Below, piece by piece: positions 24,585-36,664 of a DNA stretch of 64,000 nucleotides. The stretch covers positions 62,001 to 126,000 of the forward strand of contig JACSYO010001694.1 of NCBI GenBank assembly GCA_016806645.1, in the 5' to 3' direction. Each line of letters begins with the position of its first letter. Within the stretch, counting starts at the first letter, position 1. The position numbers and the translations under genes were made by a program. The notes beneath the pieces were generated by a model. It was not told the DNA's origin and searched no databases. It saw nothing but the letters and a program-made list of their open reading frames with translations. This DNA is from Ophiodon elongatus (Eukaryota > Chordata > Actinopteri > Perciformes > Hexagrammidae).

Positions 24585-24659
<75 letters not shown>
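24569..24659. repeat. (CA)n microsatellite, long
   Basis: About 91 bases, with CG interruptions only in the first third, followed by roughly 35 uninterrupted CA units. One of the longest dinucleotide tracts in the window. Confidence 0.97.
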
Positions 24660-24662
<3 letters not shown>

Positions 24663-26660
24663 CTGTTGAAGCAGTTAGACACGCCTGTTCTCCATATTGG
24701 AATAATAAATACAGACCGAGGGGTACTGCAGCACTATACCTAGTTAATGCTTCTCTTTCAGCCCTCTGTGCCTCATTAGAATAAACAGAAGTGGCTTGCC
24801 GGTTTGAGAAAGTTGATGAGTGGCAAACAGGCCTCATGTTCAAGCAGCATTCACATAAATGTATTCCGGTTTGTTTAAGCTTACAGCAGCTCCAGTTTCA
24901 TACAGAGTGGTGCAATCAGCGTGAGAAAGTTTAGATAATAACTGAGATGTGTATTTTAATCTACGTGGTGTGCTCTTCTATGATTGACTAGACTAAAATG
25001 TGGAAACATGTGGAAAACAAAACCTTATTTCAACTACTGTTTGACACTGCTATGCTAGTGTATATCATTTATTTGTAACACCCAATAGTGCAGAGCGCTA
25101 CATGGTAAACAGTCATAAAAAACCCAGGATTCAGTTGCAAAAACACAAATAGCTGACTATTCATAGCACTAATAAGAGCTGCCAGGGACACCAGCATGCC
25201 TTGAAATGCACTGTCGCCACTCGTAGAGTTATGGCATGGCTTGGGGTAGAAATGATGGCTGGGTGAAGGGCTGGAGGTGTGAAGGAGTTCCCGTATAATT
25301 TCTCCTTTTCCTTTTTTGTCTCCTCCTCTCATTTAGCTCTTTTCGTTTACAAAGATGATCACCCTTCTTTCTATCTTTCTGTTCTCCCCGCCCTTTGTAA
25401 TCTACCCTCAGACCAACCTTTGCTCTGTTCATCTGTGCTGCTAACTCATGATGTTTTTCCTGCAGGGCATTTGTATATCCAATTAATTCTGTTTGTGCTT
25501 GTTTGTACATATGATATGCCCTCACATAACCTTGTCACGTGAACCATGCTGCAGATTGGATTATGAAAGTGTCAAGTCTCTCTCTCCCTTATGCTAAAGC
25601 TATTTTCTAAGTAAGGCATTAACTTGCCATTACCCCCCACATAACCACAATGGGGGTGTAATTTAGCAGCATACTGATTGATTGGTCTGTTTATTTTTTC
25701 GTTTTGCCTAACAGGAATTTCAGACTTCAACTTTCAAATTCCTTGCAGATGGCCAGCAGGCCCTTTGAAGCCCCACTGTAATTAACCTTTGGAGGAGAAT
25801 AACAAACCCGTACACAGGGGCACTGTGGCCTGGCTAAGCTGCTTTGATGTGGTCCCTGTGTTTACTCTGCCATGCACTGGATGGGAGGTGAACTCCGCTG
25901 ACATGTCCGGGGCTGCTGAGCGGCACGGCACACCCCGGGGGTCCGCCGCCTCCCGTCACACCACCAGCAGCATGGAAAGAACTGTTATCGCCTTTCTGAA
26001 ACATTGGCTACATTTACTTACACCGAGGAGCTTGGCCATCAGCCACAGTCTTCATAGCGCATATCATTCTTGGCAGTCGACTCTCCCTGTTGCCTCAACT
26101 GAACCAGTGGACATAATATTCCTTTTGAGTTTACATGACCTGACTACTGATTGAGTCACAAAATACAAATAGAAGCCAGCTTCACCCGTCCATTAAAAGT
26201 CAGAAATATACTTGAGTACATCTATTGTTCTACAGTAAACCTGCATTCATTAAATTATGGTCACTTAGGGATAAGCCGTAAACAAAAAAATGACCTATTA
26301 TCACTTTATAAAGTTGGTATGGAGAACATATTAGCAAACAGGTGCTTACACATCCAGCAGACGCATAGCAACATTATCACTTTAGAGTTGTGTTTCTGTT
26401 ACCCTGATGAGTGTAAGTCAAGTACTGACGCTCTTTTAGCTCGTGAATAAAAAATCCACATGCTCACAAACATGCTATTAGATAACTTTGTCTGTCTGCC
26501 AAAGCAATGAGCTGAAAGACGCTAAAAAGCTGCAGGCAATTATTTTCTGTGGGTTCAACTAACATACTTTTCACATTACATGTAGTTCTTTTTACATGGT
26601 TTACATCAAAATAAAGTAAAATGTATTATTGCTGAACACATACTTAGGTTTTGTACGAAA
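24660..26660. other. Intergenic, no gene seen
   Basis: Open frames up to 121 codons (25789-26154) show no recognisable domain and no coherent splice sites. Confidence 0.45.
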
Positions 26661-26661
26661 A

Positions 26662-26693
26662 AAACAGGACCATTATATGGAATGGTCCTGTTT
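26662..26693. repeat. Perfect 13-bp hairpin
   Basis: Arms AAACAGGACCATT (26662-26674) and AATGGTCCTGTTT (26681-26693) are exact reverse complements around a 6-base loop. No T-run follows, and this is not a bacterial terminator context. Confidence 0.95.
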
Positions 26694-26941
26694 ACAGGGT
26701 AATTTCATTTTACATTTACTATTATCACCTATGTATTTATATATAGTCAGCATAATGTTTTTGCTGCTCAAGCTGGAGCTAATTCTAATTAACGTTAAGC
26801 CTGCTGGGAAGTTAAGTACATATGTCAATGTATCATACTTTAAAACGTGATATTATGTCTTGCACCGTCACAATATCTCTGTTTATTTAGCAGCACTTGA
26901 ATAAAGAAAAACACTACTTTAGGTGGCCTGTCAACTGACTG

Positions 26942-27077
26942 AGGTACTGCATGAAGAGAATGCTGACAGATGCTGAAAAGGTGTTACCTGTATCAAATTA
27001 TTTTTTTGAAGGCTAAAATAATTGAATACAGGTAACACCTTTTCAGCATCTGTCAGCATTCTCTTCATGCAGTACCT
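26942..27077. repeat. Near-perfect palindrome, 63-bp arms, 10-bp loop
   Basis: Left arm 26942-27004 and right arm 27015-27077. The outer 52 bases of each arm match exactly as reverse complements (starting AGGTACTGCATGAAG), followed by two mismatches and nine more matches. The loop is TTTGAAGGCT. There are no TIR-type termini or obvious target duplication. Confidence 0.96.
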
Positions 27078-27079
27078 TC

Positions 27080-30000
27080 CCATGGGTTTCATTCATAGGA
27101 CAAACGTTTTTTTCTTCCTGTTGCTAAGCACACAATGTGCCTCCTTACTTGACTGAAAACCCCAGAAGGCAGCCATGTTTGACTCCATAAAACAGTTGGG
27201 TCTGGAGGCTATTTTGGCTCTTTCCTGCAACACTGTGGTGGCTTTTAATTAGCTGGGGCTTTAGTGGGAGCTCCATCATCAACAGAGCGTGTCGAACGCA
27301 TCGCTGTTTCTCTGCTCATTAGACCTGCAGTGCAGATTTCCACTCAGCAGGCCCAATGGTGTAGCATTGCAGACACTTTATACGAGGACTTTATCATTCA
27401 TACAGAGTGCCATTTACTGACTGCTGTGGCATGAGACCAGTCAGTCATCTCGGTTCCCCTTGAAAAATGTCACACATTTGTGAGGAGTTAATGATAAACA
27501 GACAGATATCTGGCTTTGCATTCTTTCCCTTACGCTGTTTTGCTGTCTTGCACAACTCTGTGTGTTAAGTTGAGTAATATATCAATGTCTTTGAGCTGCT
27601 CACATTTGGACTCTTGTATTATCAAGTATTTACATTTCTTGTGGATTTACCTCCTACTGCATTGTTTTTTTCTTATCACTTTTGGTTCACATAGTGAGTA
27701 ATATAAATAATAGGGGAGATTTTTGTTCACCCACTTCTAAAGATCCTATTAGCCAGCAGCCTGTATTCTCACTCACAGTACGTTTTTTCCTTCCTTCAAC
27801 AACGTCTCCATGTGCATTTTAACAGGCCTGAGGAACAATGTTGGCCTTGTGAAGGCTTTCCATGCGTTTTCTGTTAAGCATGTGGCATTTCAGAGAAACG
27901 GATTCCTTTGAATGCTTCACAATGGCAATGGATTTTGTGTGTCAAAATGTGGGCAAAGTGGACTTGGGTTCATTTTCAGAAAAAAGAAAAAAGAAAAAGC
28001 ATACTCACTTCAATAAAATTGACTTGTAGACTGACATGTATGCACTTGGCTGCTTCCTTCTCCTCGCAGGAGTTTTAAAACATGTGTATGCATTGTGAGT
28101 GTGCAGTGGGAAGGTTTCCACTGGCCCTGAAGTGTTGGTGGTGGGTGGGAGGCGGTCGAGAGCAGTGGTGTGGCTGTGAGCTGTGGAAAGATCGGTACTC
28201 CGTCCTATCTGCTGTGTATAGCTGACATTCTGGCTCAATGGGCCATTTCAACACCTCGACACTCTATCCACATGGGACAGCAGAGAGAACTTTAGACCTC
28301 TCTCCTCTTTGTCATCCCATCTCTCCATACCTCTTTTTCTCTGTCTAGACAGACAAATGTGATTTTTGATTTCTTTCATACACTTCCTTTCATACAATAT
28401 TTTGAATTACAGCTGGATTATCCTTTACTCTATTTGGTAAAACCTATATCAAGGAGTTTTTCTTGGCTCACATTCAATATCTATATCAACCGTTATATAC
28501 TGTGTGAACCACTGACACAAAGCGTATGAATGGGTGTTTTTAATGCGTTTTTAAAGGAAACCTGGTATCAAGACAAGGGAAATATAAGATAATGAATATG
28601 TATGTTTTAAATACAGACTACAGGCATAGTGCATGTATTTAAAATATTGTAAATTCTGCAAGAACATGTCCAAGCTGAATATGCAACAGGTTTATTAGCC
28701 AATGATTTGTTCGTCTTGACTAAACAAAGCAGTCATACGACACTGCCACCAGCTCTCATTAGCAGTTCAATTACAACAATCAACAAGAAAAGCAGCAAGT
28801 TATAGGTTTTACTTTAATGATGGATCGAATGACTAATGTAAAGGGGTTTGATCATAGCGACAAACACACAGATGATTACCACCTGCCTGCAGTTTCTCTT
28901 TAGTGTCTTTCAGCTTGGTTTTACAGCCCACAACTTTACTGTTTTGGTTTTGGTTCAATCGTAGTGCTCGCATCAGCGCAATTTCCAGACGCAACAGGCA
29001 GCTGTGTCATTAGTAGTCAGGAACACGACTCCAGATGAATGTTAATGGTATGTATCTGCTCTGTTTGCCACATAAACTCTATACTATATGACTTTATATT
29101 ATAGAATGACAATATGTCAGTGTTTGATTTACAGCTTGATGCACTACCGCCAGCTCTAAAATCTTACAAAATTCTGATTTGCTTAATTCAAGTCTGACCT
29201 TTTTATATACAGATTAAAAAAAACAATTCATGAGGCGAAAGCAGTATTTTCAACCATGTTGATGAAAAATACAGAAGGAGCAAAAACAACTAGAAATGCT
29301 CAGCAAAGTCTAACAGTGTGCAGTAAAAACGATATATCAATGAGAGAGTCTCCAGGAATACTCCAGGCTGCCTGGTCTATAATTTTTGGTCTATAATAAT
29401 AATAATAATAATAAAACATTAACTCACTCCCATTTTTATTACTTAGCTATGTGCTGAATACATAGCCTAAAGGAAAGGCAGCCACAGCCGTTGATCAAAT
29501 TTCTTCTGGGTGAATGTTTTATTCTGGATGAATGCATCATTGGAGAGGTTTTCCATAATGTCTAAAAATACAATAAGACAATGCAATAAGTGCCAAGCAT
29601 TATAATGTTATTATATAGTGTTTAAATGAGTCTCATCAGTGTAACTTTGCCCTGGGTGGGCGGCCCTCTGCCTTGACACTTTGGGTTGAAAGGGAGACTG
29701 AGAGAGACAGCAACAACAATAATTGCATAACAGCAATAATCAAAATAGAAAAGGACTACTTAGTAAATAGAACCTGATTATTGTTTTAATATTGTCACCA
29801 AATGGATCCAAATATTGAGAAATGAGATTTTTTATTACCGATAGCGTGCCCCCAGTCAGGAAAAAAGAGACTCAGAAGTCAGTGGTTCAAAACCAGAGAG
29901 AGTGACAAAGTAAATAAACTGTTGCTGAATTGAAACTGAGGTAGCTTTGTGGAATTGAATTGTAAACTGAACTTATGGTGTTAATTTAATTTTCTAATTA

Positions 30001-32900
30001 TTTTTCAAAGCCACAGTACCAGTTCATAGTTTTGTCTTGTATTGGTCAATTGCATTTGCAAATAGCCTTTTCTGCGTCCGGTTCGAGTCTGGCATCTTCT
30101 GATTGTAGTCAGAAGTCTAACTAATTATTAATTTACTGCATTCCCTCCGCTATCAGTAGGATTAGCAGCGGCGTGCTGCACCGTATTCACAATATGATAA
30201 AGCAAATATCAAGTATTGTCAGTTATTTCTGAAACCTGAGTAAAAGGTGCACATGAGTACGAGCTGATGGAGGCCTAGAGAGAGACATGAGGGAGTGCCC
30301 TTTTGCTTGCACTCCACTCTTTTTATAACTCCCTGCGGGTTCAGGGAGGCTGGCTCCTGCGTGACTGTCCTAAGCATTCGGTTACCAAGAAGAATTTAAT
30401 GTGTGCAAGCTTACATCAGCGGCCACAGGCTGCAAGTATATGATTTAGTGCAACCTGATGTGACAGCGTGTCGCACCTTTACTGGCAGCACGCTCGCAGA
30501 GCGTACAGTTTTGGGGAGCATGAAAAGCAGTTATGTAGGCTTCTGAAATGAGGGTTGAATCACTGTCAGTTATGTATGTATTTTTCTTTGGTTAAATGTA
30601 TATGATTGGAGTGTTTTGGGAGAAAGGAACAAAAGGTTTACAGTAGGCTGTACAGTGGGATACACTGATAGTGTTTCTTAAAACTTAAACACACAAAATA
30701 ATAGCATATAAAGTTGATGAGGCAAATGTGTTGGAAAACATCTACCGATTTACTCATCTAGCAGACATGTGTGTGTGCGTATGTGGTCAAGAACAGTTGA
30801 AAGAGAAGATCCAAATAACAATAATAAAAAGAAAATTCCAATTATTTTTATACTTTTGGCCATTTTACTTTTTGTAATAATCACTTTGTACTCACAAAGT
30901 TAATTCAGGAGAGGTTTAAAATATATTATTATATATATATAAATTGTAAAATGATTACCTGAACCTACCGTATTTACCTTAGCTATGTGGGCCCACAGTT
31001 TTCCTGTCCAATGAACGATTATTATTGACATTTCAGATGTACACAATTTCAGTTTTGCTTGAAAATAAAGTGCTTTCGATAATCTGATGACTTGTTTGCA
31101 AATTGTCTGATTATGTGACTTCTCGTGTTTCTCACCTGGTCAGACTTAATTGTAGCAGTGCTGACTAGTTCCTTCAGTTTTAATTTTTATGAGAACGGCA
31201 ATATCACAGACTTAGAAATTATCCCAAAAACTCTTACAATAATACCTAATAATAAATAAAGAGTTTCAGGGTAAGACGAGCGTGACCCTCTGTGGCATTA
31301 TGACTCTGTTAAGGGCCACCATTTTGACTGGCTGAAGGCAGCGTAGGTGGTCTGAGCAGGGCTCAGGTTCTGTACTGCTAATGTCATCTTGCAAAGTCAG
31401 CAAACACCACTTTACCTACACACACCCACAATGACCATCAATCTCCTCATCTGAGACACCGACAACCAGGAAAAAAAACAACCAGTCGGCCTGTGTGCTG
31501 TCCTCACTGCCACCTCATCCCTCTATTTACGCCTTTGTACCTCGTCTTTTGCAGACTCCATTGCAACCATTCCTTTTCTCTCACTCACTGCTCCTCTAAT
31601 TTGCCCCTGTGTGTATAACGGGAATCCACTTCATGGCTCCACTGAAACTGAATCCTCAGAATGGGAGTGGGAGAGCAAGCAGAGTGCTTGGGGCAGGTCA
31701 CCCAGGTTTATGGAAGGTCATGGTGAAGCCCACCTAGCAATCCGGCCTGAACACTGATCAAACAGATGGAGATGTGCTTTGATCATGTGCCCTGAAGCGC
31801 TGTCCCATCCAATGTCCTCCAACAAGTTCTGAAGGTGCGTCAGCATCACAAGAGGGGGGGTTGTACTTCACCTTGGATATTGACCTCCAGTCCCACCTCA
31901 GTCTTGTGACTGCAGGGCACGGGGATGGTGGTGGGCATTTGAGCCATGCTTGGAAGGTGACTCCTGGTGCCAGTGTTGGATTTCAAACTCAACCTACAAA
32001 GTGAGAAGCAGAGGCCATGAACCGCCGCTGTCAAGGCAGTGAGTGAGATATAGGGGGAAAAAAAGGTGGAGAGAGAGACAGTAAATGAGAGTGACAGAGA
32101 GAGATTGGAAAGAGAAGAGAGAGAGACTGAAAAACGCAAGCTTCGTAAACACCCCCGCCGCTTGCTATGCATGCTGGGCATGAATGTGTTTCACCAGAGA
32201 GCTTGAGTCCTCACCACTACTGACAGCCCACAAACCCAAACACATTCATTTTTGGGACCATGGTGGTTTCTGGCACTAAAACTTGAGATTTTATTTATTT
32301 CAATTTGGTACATAACTTGTTATTAAATATTGGCTCTGAGCAAACATTTTTACCGCACACGCTTGGGTTAGGCTGCTTTAGGCGTAAAGTCGTAATGCTT
32401 TGCACTTGGTTGTACAACTGGCACCTTTGACACCAGCAATTACACCGTGCTACTTATGTGGGATAAAGTTATTTCATTACAAAACATTTGATAGAGGACA
32501 GACTCTGCTATAGTCGGTGGAACAGTGATGAAAACAATTTTTTTCTGTTGTTCTAGATTTATTGTCTACTTTGCAAAGCTGGCAGATCTGCTCTGTATCA
32601 TAAGAGATACTAGAGGTCATAGATCTGAGTCCCGACAGGTTTATTCAAACACTTGAGGTGAACCCACTCCCAGCCGCCAAGCAGGAATGATAGGAATGAA
32701 CTTCTCACCCACATTCTCTATTGTCATCCTGGGAAGAGGGCAGAGGAGCCATTTATTTGAGAGAATGGAAAACTTGTAGTAACAGTCTTATGCAAATAGC
32801 TCTTTTCGTTTAAAAACCTGTGTTGAATGAAGTGTGCTGAAATTAGAGTGTTTTGTTGAGTATTATCTGTTTATTTTAGTAGGTCAGGATGTTATGCTTT
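27080..32900. other. Intergenic, no gene seen
   Basis: A long A+T-rich stretch with an AAT microsatellite at 29395-29413, a TA run at about 30930-30944 and no supported exon. 28860-29060 has the look of a decayed interspersed repeat, without a second copy to prove it. Confidence 0.45.
29395..29413. repeat. (AAT)n microsatellite
   Basis: Six AAT units, preceded by a small duplication of TGGTCTATAAT at about 29373 and 29388. Confidence 0.93.
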
Positions 32901-32914
32901 TTTATTTAATTCCG

Positions 32915-33030
32915 TTTTTTTTATTTGTATAGCCCAAAATCACAAATAAAACATTTGCCTCAAAGGGCTTTACAATCAGTACAGCATAGGACATCCTCCT
33001 GTCCCAGGACCTCACATTGGAAAAGGACCA
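32915..33030 (+). repeat. Interspersed repeat (TATAGCCCAAAATCACAAA type)
   Basis: TATTTGTATAGCCCAAAATC, TTTGCCTCAAAGGGCTTTAC, CAGTACAGCATAGGACATCC and CCTGTCCCAGGACCTCACAT follow the order of an abundant fish repeat recalled from memory. Only one copy in this window. Confidence 0.55.
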
Positions 33031-33044
33031 AAAGTCAGCCAAAG

Positions 33045-33135
33045 TCAGTACAATTCATCTTCAGGGGACCATGAATGTTTATGCGAAATGTCATGTCAAT
33101 CCATCGGTTAATATTTGTCGAGATACTCAGATACT
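33045..33135 (+). repeat. Dispersed repeat fragment (tail of TGCTAA family)
   Basis: ACAATTCATCTTCAGGGGAC, CATGAATGT and GTCAATCCATCGGTTAATAT correspond to ACAATTCATCCTGAGGGGAA, CATGAATGT and GGCAATCCATCCAATAGTTG at 48893-48957, so this is a fragment of the same family. Confidence 0.7.
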
Positions 33136-33139
33136 ACTT

Positions 33140-34600
33140 TAATTGTGTTTGTACTGAACAGAAATTAACCACAGCTTCAGTGTCCACTTGCAGACACAGA
33201 ACAGTCTGCTCCAATGTGTCTAGACAGTGGAAAGTAGTAGATGTATTAGTCACATGTACCATTTATAAATGGCAAAGAGACAGAGACACGATAGCGTGAT
33301 ACAGCACTGTTGGTCTCTTGATGACAGATTATACGACAAGCCAATGTCTCTATGTCTCACAAAGGGGCAATCCTGGCTCGCCCTGTCACACTCCTCCCTT
33401 CATTCCCTTCTATATGTTTGTTGCTGGGCCTCCCCCGTAGTTGCCTGCTCAAGTTGGCTAAACTTAACTCCCAGCCTACCATGAATTTTGGACATTTATT
33501 ACCACACCCTTCCTTGTCAGTGCCGCCGCCTTCTTCCTGTGTGTCTGTGCATGCCGCCAAACCAAAGCAGCAGTCAGCAGAGAGCCTGCTGGAAGACACG
33601 AGAAGTGCAGACAATAGGAATGGAACATGTCCGTTAAATGTACAACACAAACATAATGCGAAGAGGGAGTCAATCTAAAAATATCCTGGAACTGCACCAA
33701 CTATAGGACCAGTGGCCCCGTCCAAAAATACATGTTATTGTTACGGAGGAGACAGCAGGCTGCTGTGTGTGGGTAAGTGTTTGGGCGGGTGGGGATACTG
33801 TACTTGGTTTCTTCTAATATTTGAAAACAAGTTCAGTAGAGCCACCTGACTACCAAACAGTTTGCCCTGAGAAAACAGGGAAACCTGCTGCTTATAGAGC
33901 AGATAAATCACAGTGGAGGAAATGTCTTGAAATATGAAACTGTGTGATTATCCATCCCTGTCTTTCAGCGTGTGTGCGTGTTAGAAAGACAAAGGCAAGA
34001 GTGGGAGTAAAAGTATGTTTACATATCCCAGAGTTCTTATCAACAGTGTCGACTGAGAGGGAAACCTAATCTCACCTTAACCTTGAACCTGCATGGGACA
34101 GCCCTGTTAAAACACACACACCACCCTCCCTCAAAGTAGATTTGGCACATTGAATGTAAACATTTCTTATCTTTGAAAAAGAGAAGAAAAAATGGAGGCG
34201 ATTCCAATACTCCAATAGTCTGTTTGTTCACCAAATGTATCAAATCATTCCTGATGGGTCCAGGCAACTATTTCACAAGTACGGATGCACAAATGGATCT
34301 TCTCCTTTCGATAGGTCTGAAACAATTTAACATTTTGATTTTTTACATGATTTTAATGCACTTTGAATAAAAAAAGATTGCTGTTGTCTTAAAGACAAGG
34401 ATTAAGATGTAGTAGTTATGACTTGATTAGAGGGAGTTGTATGAGTTTACTTTGAGTAAAGATACATATATAGATCCTCTTTCATGCAGGAACTGGTGCG
34501 TCTTATATTTCTGGCAGCAGTATGTTTGCAATAAGTAGAACAGTAAGAAGACAAAAGGAAAAGCACAACCTACAGAAACTCCAGCTTCATCAAGAGAACA
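33140..34600. other. Intergenic, no gene seen
   Basis: No exon could be supported. Overlapping open frames on both strands at 33350-33680 have no recognisable domains. Confidence 0.45.
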
Positions 34601-34612
34601 AGAGTCTACAGC

Positions 34613-34726
34613 CATTGTCATCGTAACTATAAAAGCATGCTGATGTTAGCATTCAGCTAAAAGCACAGCTCTGTCCAAGTACAGCTTTACAGCCACCAGC
34701 ATGCTTTTATAGTTACGATGACAATG
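34613..34726. repeat. Perfect 30-bp inverted repeat within a dispersed repeat
   Basis: Left arm 34613-34642 (CATTGTCATCGTAACTATAA...) is the exact reverse complement of 34697-34726, with a 54-base spacer made of TGCTAA-family sequence. The right arm occupies the place where sister copies have GGCTGTAGACTT-type sequence. Confidence 0.95.
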
Positions 34727-34905
34727 CTAATATCCAGACGTTAAGCAGGTATATAGCATTCAACAAAGTGCAGCTGAGGCTGGTAGAAACGTCATTATTT
34801 GTGCAGGTACTTGGTCATAAATTTGTATAGGACGGTGAACTTTTGACGCTAGATGAAACATCAGGGGACCAAGAAAGTTATGTGCATCTGATCCACAAAA
34901 TGAAG
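34640..34905 (+). repeat. TGCTAA-rich dispersed repeat, fragment 3
   Basis: GATGTTAGCATTCAGCTAAA, CCAAGTACAGCTTTACAG, GACGTTAAGCAGGTAT, AAGTGCAGCTGAGGCTGGTA, GCAGGTACTTGGTCATAAAT, GACGCTAGATGAAACATCAG. It shares order and content with the copies at 12125 and 48745 and is interrupted by the inverted arm described at 34697-34726. Confidence 0.75.
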
Positions 34906-36597
34906 CCTCCTCAACTAGGACATCATTACAATCTGATTAACGATTAACCTAATGGGAGCACAGGCAGGTAATCAGACAGACATCAGATGGCAGTTTTAGA
35001 CCAGATTTCTCAGTGAAATATATTTTATTTATTTACTAGAGAAATAAACATTATTCCCATGTACCACTCTACTATGAGGTGCATATTGCAGCTACATTAC
35101 TGTCAGAAGTGGGCAACAGTCTGTCAGTAAAATTTTACTTAAACTTAAATATATATTGCCTGAGTTGGTGTGGTAATTGGTATGAAATCAGGTGCTGATG
35201 GCAGTCATGTAGTCACCCAAGACTTGGTGCTTTTCTGGGAATCTGAACCCTTTATTCAATTGAGAGAAAAGCAACTGTGCTTCCGGTGAAGGCGTCCTCA
35301 TATTTCTCTGTCAACACCAGCTTGTCCGGTCCGACTGTGAGAGCGGACGTCCGGTGGGCCGGTCAAGCTGTGGTCATCTAGGGGTTCGATTACTTGTCTT
35401 CCACTTCGAGCAGAAGCTGCGGTACCTGGGGGCTTCTGTAATGTTATTCTCCTGTACTGGGAGAGTAAGAAATGGTCTGCAATACAGAGAAAGATTGAGA
35501 AAGCAGCAGCTGCGCAAACATGGGTTCCAGCTTGTCTGCAGCAGATGGGTTGTGAGTGTTGGAGCGTCTGTGGAACAGGGAAACAGGCTTTCTCTTTGCT
35601 ACCTGACGCTCTCTGGTCTTCCGATGTGTTGCTCTAGACTGCAGATCCTGATTTATTCTTTACTCTCCGTAACGGCGAAAAGTAGATATCCTTTTGCCAT
35701 GGTCTGAGGCCTGGTTGATGATTGTCTGGATAATCTCCAGGTTTTGCATGTTGCCCCATGTAGCTGCAGTTTCCTGTTTCATTTCAGGAAATAATGGTTG
35801 GTCATATCCACTGACCCAGTTGGATCTGATTATTGCAGTATGAAGTAAGGAGATGGGAAAAGTTTGCACTGCATTTTGATTTATGAAAATGATCTGTAAT
35901 GTTTCTATATTGATCAGGATGAGATTAGGTGCAGTAAGAATCTTAAAAACCTTAAGGCTTTCGAAGGCATCTTTTTCCTCTCTCTAATTGTCAGAATAAC
36001 TGTGACCACCATAGTGCACATTTTTCCTTTAATAATTTCCATGCGTCTTGCAGGGATTGAGAAAATTGCTGTCATAAGTGGTGCACAGACATATGCTGTT
36101 CCCCCATGTTAAAGTAAACAGAGGAAACTCACCCTCTTTTTGTTTACCCTGCTTTTCCAGTCGCCAAACAAATACAAAAAATGTGGTCTTAATCAAAACA
36201 TTGTGAAAGTGCAAATGATTTTTGAACGCAGACTTCTTGTCTAACTTGAGAAGTCGTTTCATTTGAAACATGTGACTGTATAAGGTATAGAATCTTTGTG
36301 TCCTTTAATTCCCCAACCCACAAAAACCTTTCTCTTTCTCTCTTTCCCTCTTTCTCTCTCTCTCTCTGCCTCTCATCTGTGCAGTCTCTCATTTTCCTCC
36401 TGGGCCTTAGCCATTAATTAGCACTCGCTTATAGGAAACAGATGACTTTTAATAAATTAGGGTCATGCTTTGAATCGCTTTAATACTTTCATTCCAGTTT
36501 CTTAGCAGCAACATGAAAGCATTCCTCTGCCAGTTCAACCCAACAGCCAGAATTCACAGAGATTTGAGAGTGACAGGACAGCTGGGGTAGAAGCTGT

Positions 36598-36600
<3 letters not shown>
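34906..36600. other. Intergenic, includes a CpG-bearing patch
   Basis: 35270-35690 is richer in G+C and CpG than its surroundings and has a 117-codon frame (35354-35707) without recognisable domain. A TC-rich tract lies at about 36327-36367. No exon could be supported. Confidence 0.4.

Positions 36601-36649
<49 letters not shown>
36601..36649. repeat. (CA)n microsatellite
   Basis: About 24 uninterrupted CA units, then CACTCACACTCACA. Confidence 0.97.
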
Positions 36650-36656
<7 letters not shown>

Positions 36657-36664
36657 CACATACT

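Noticed and set aside
26942..27077. Palindrome as a microRNA precursor
   Set aside because: Arms are far longer and more perfect than a typical microRNA hairpin, and I recognise no known mature sequence; left as an open possibility only through small-RNA data.
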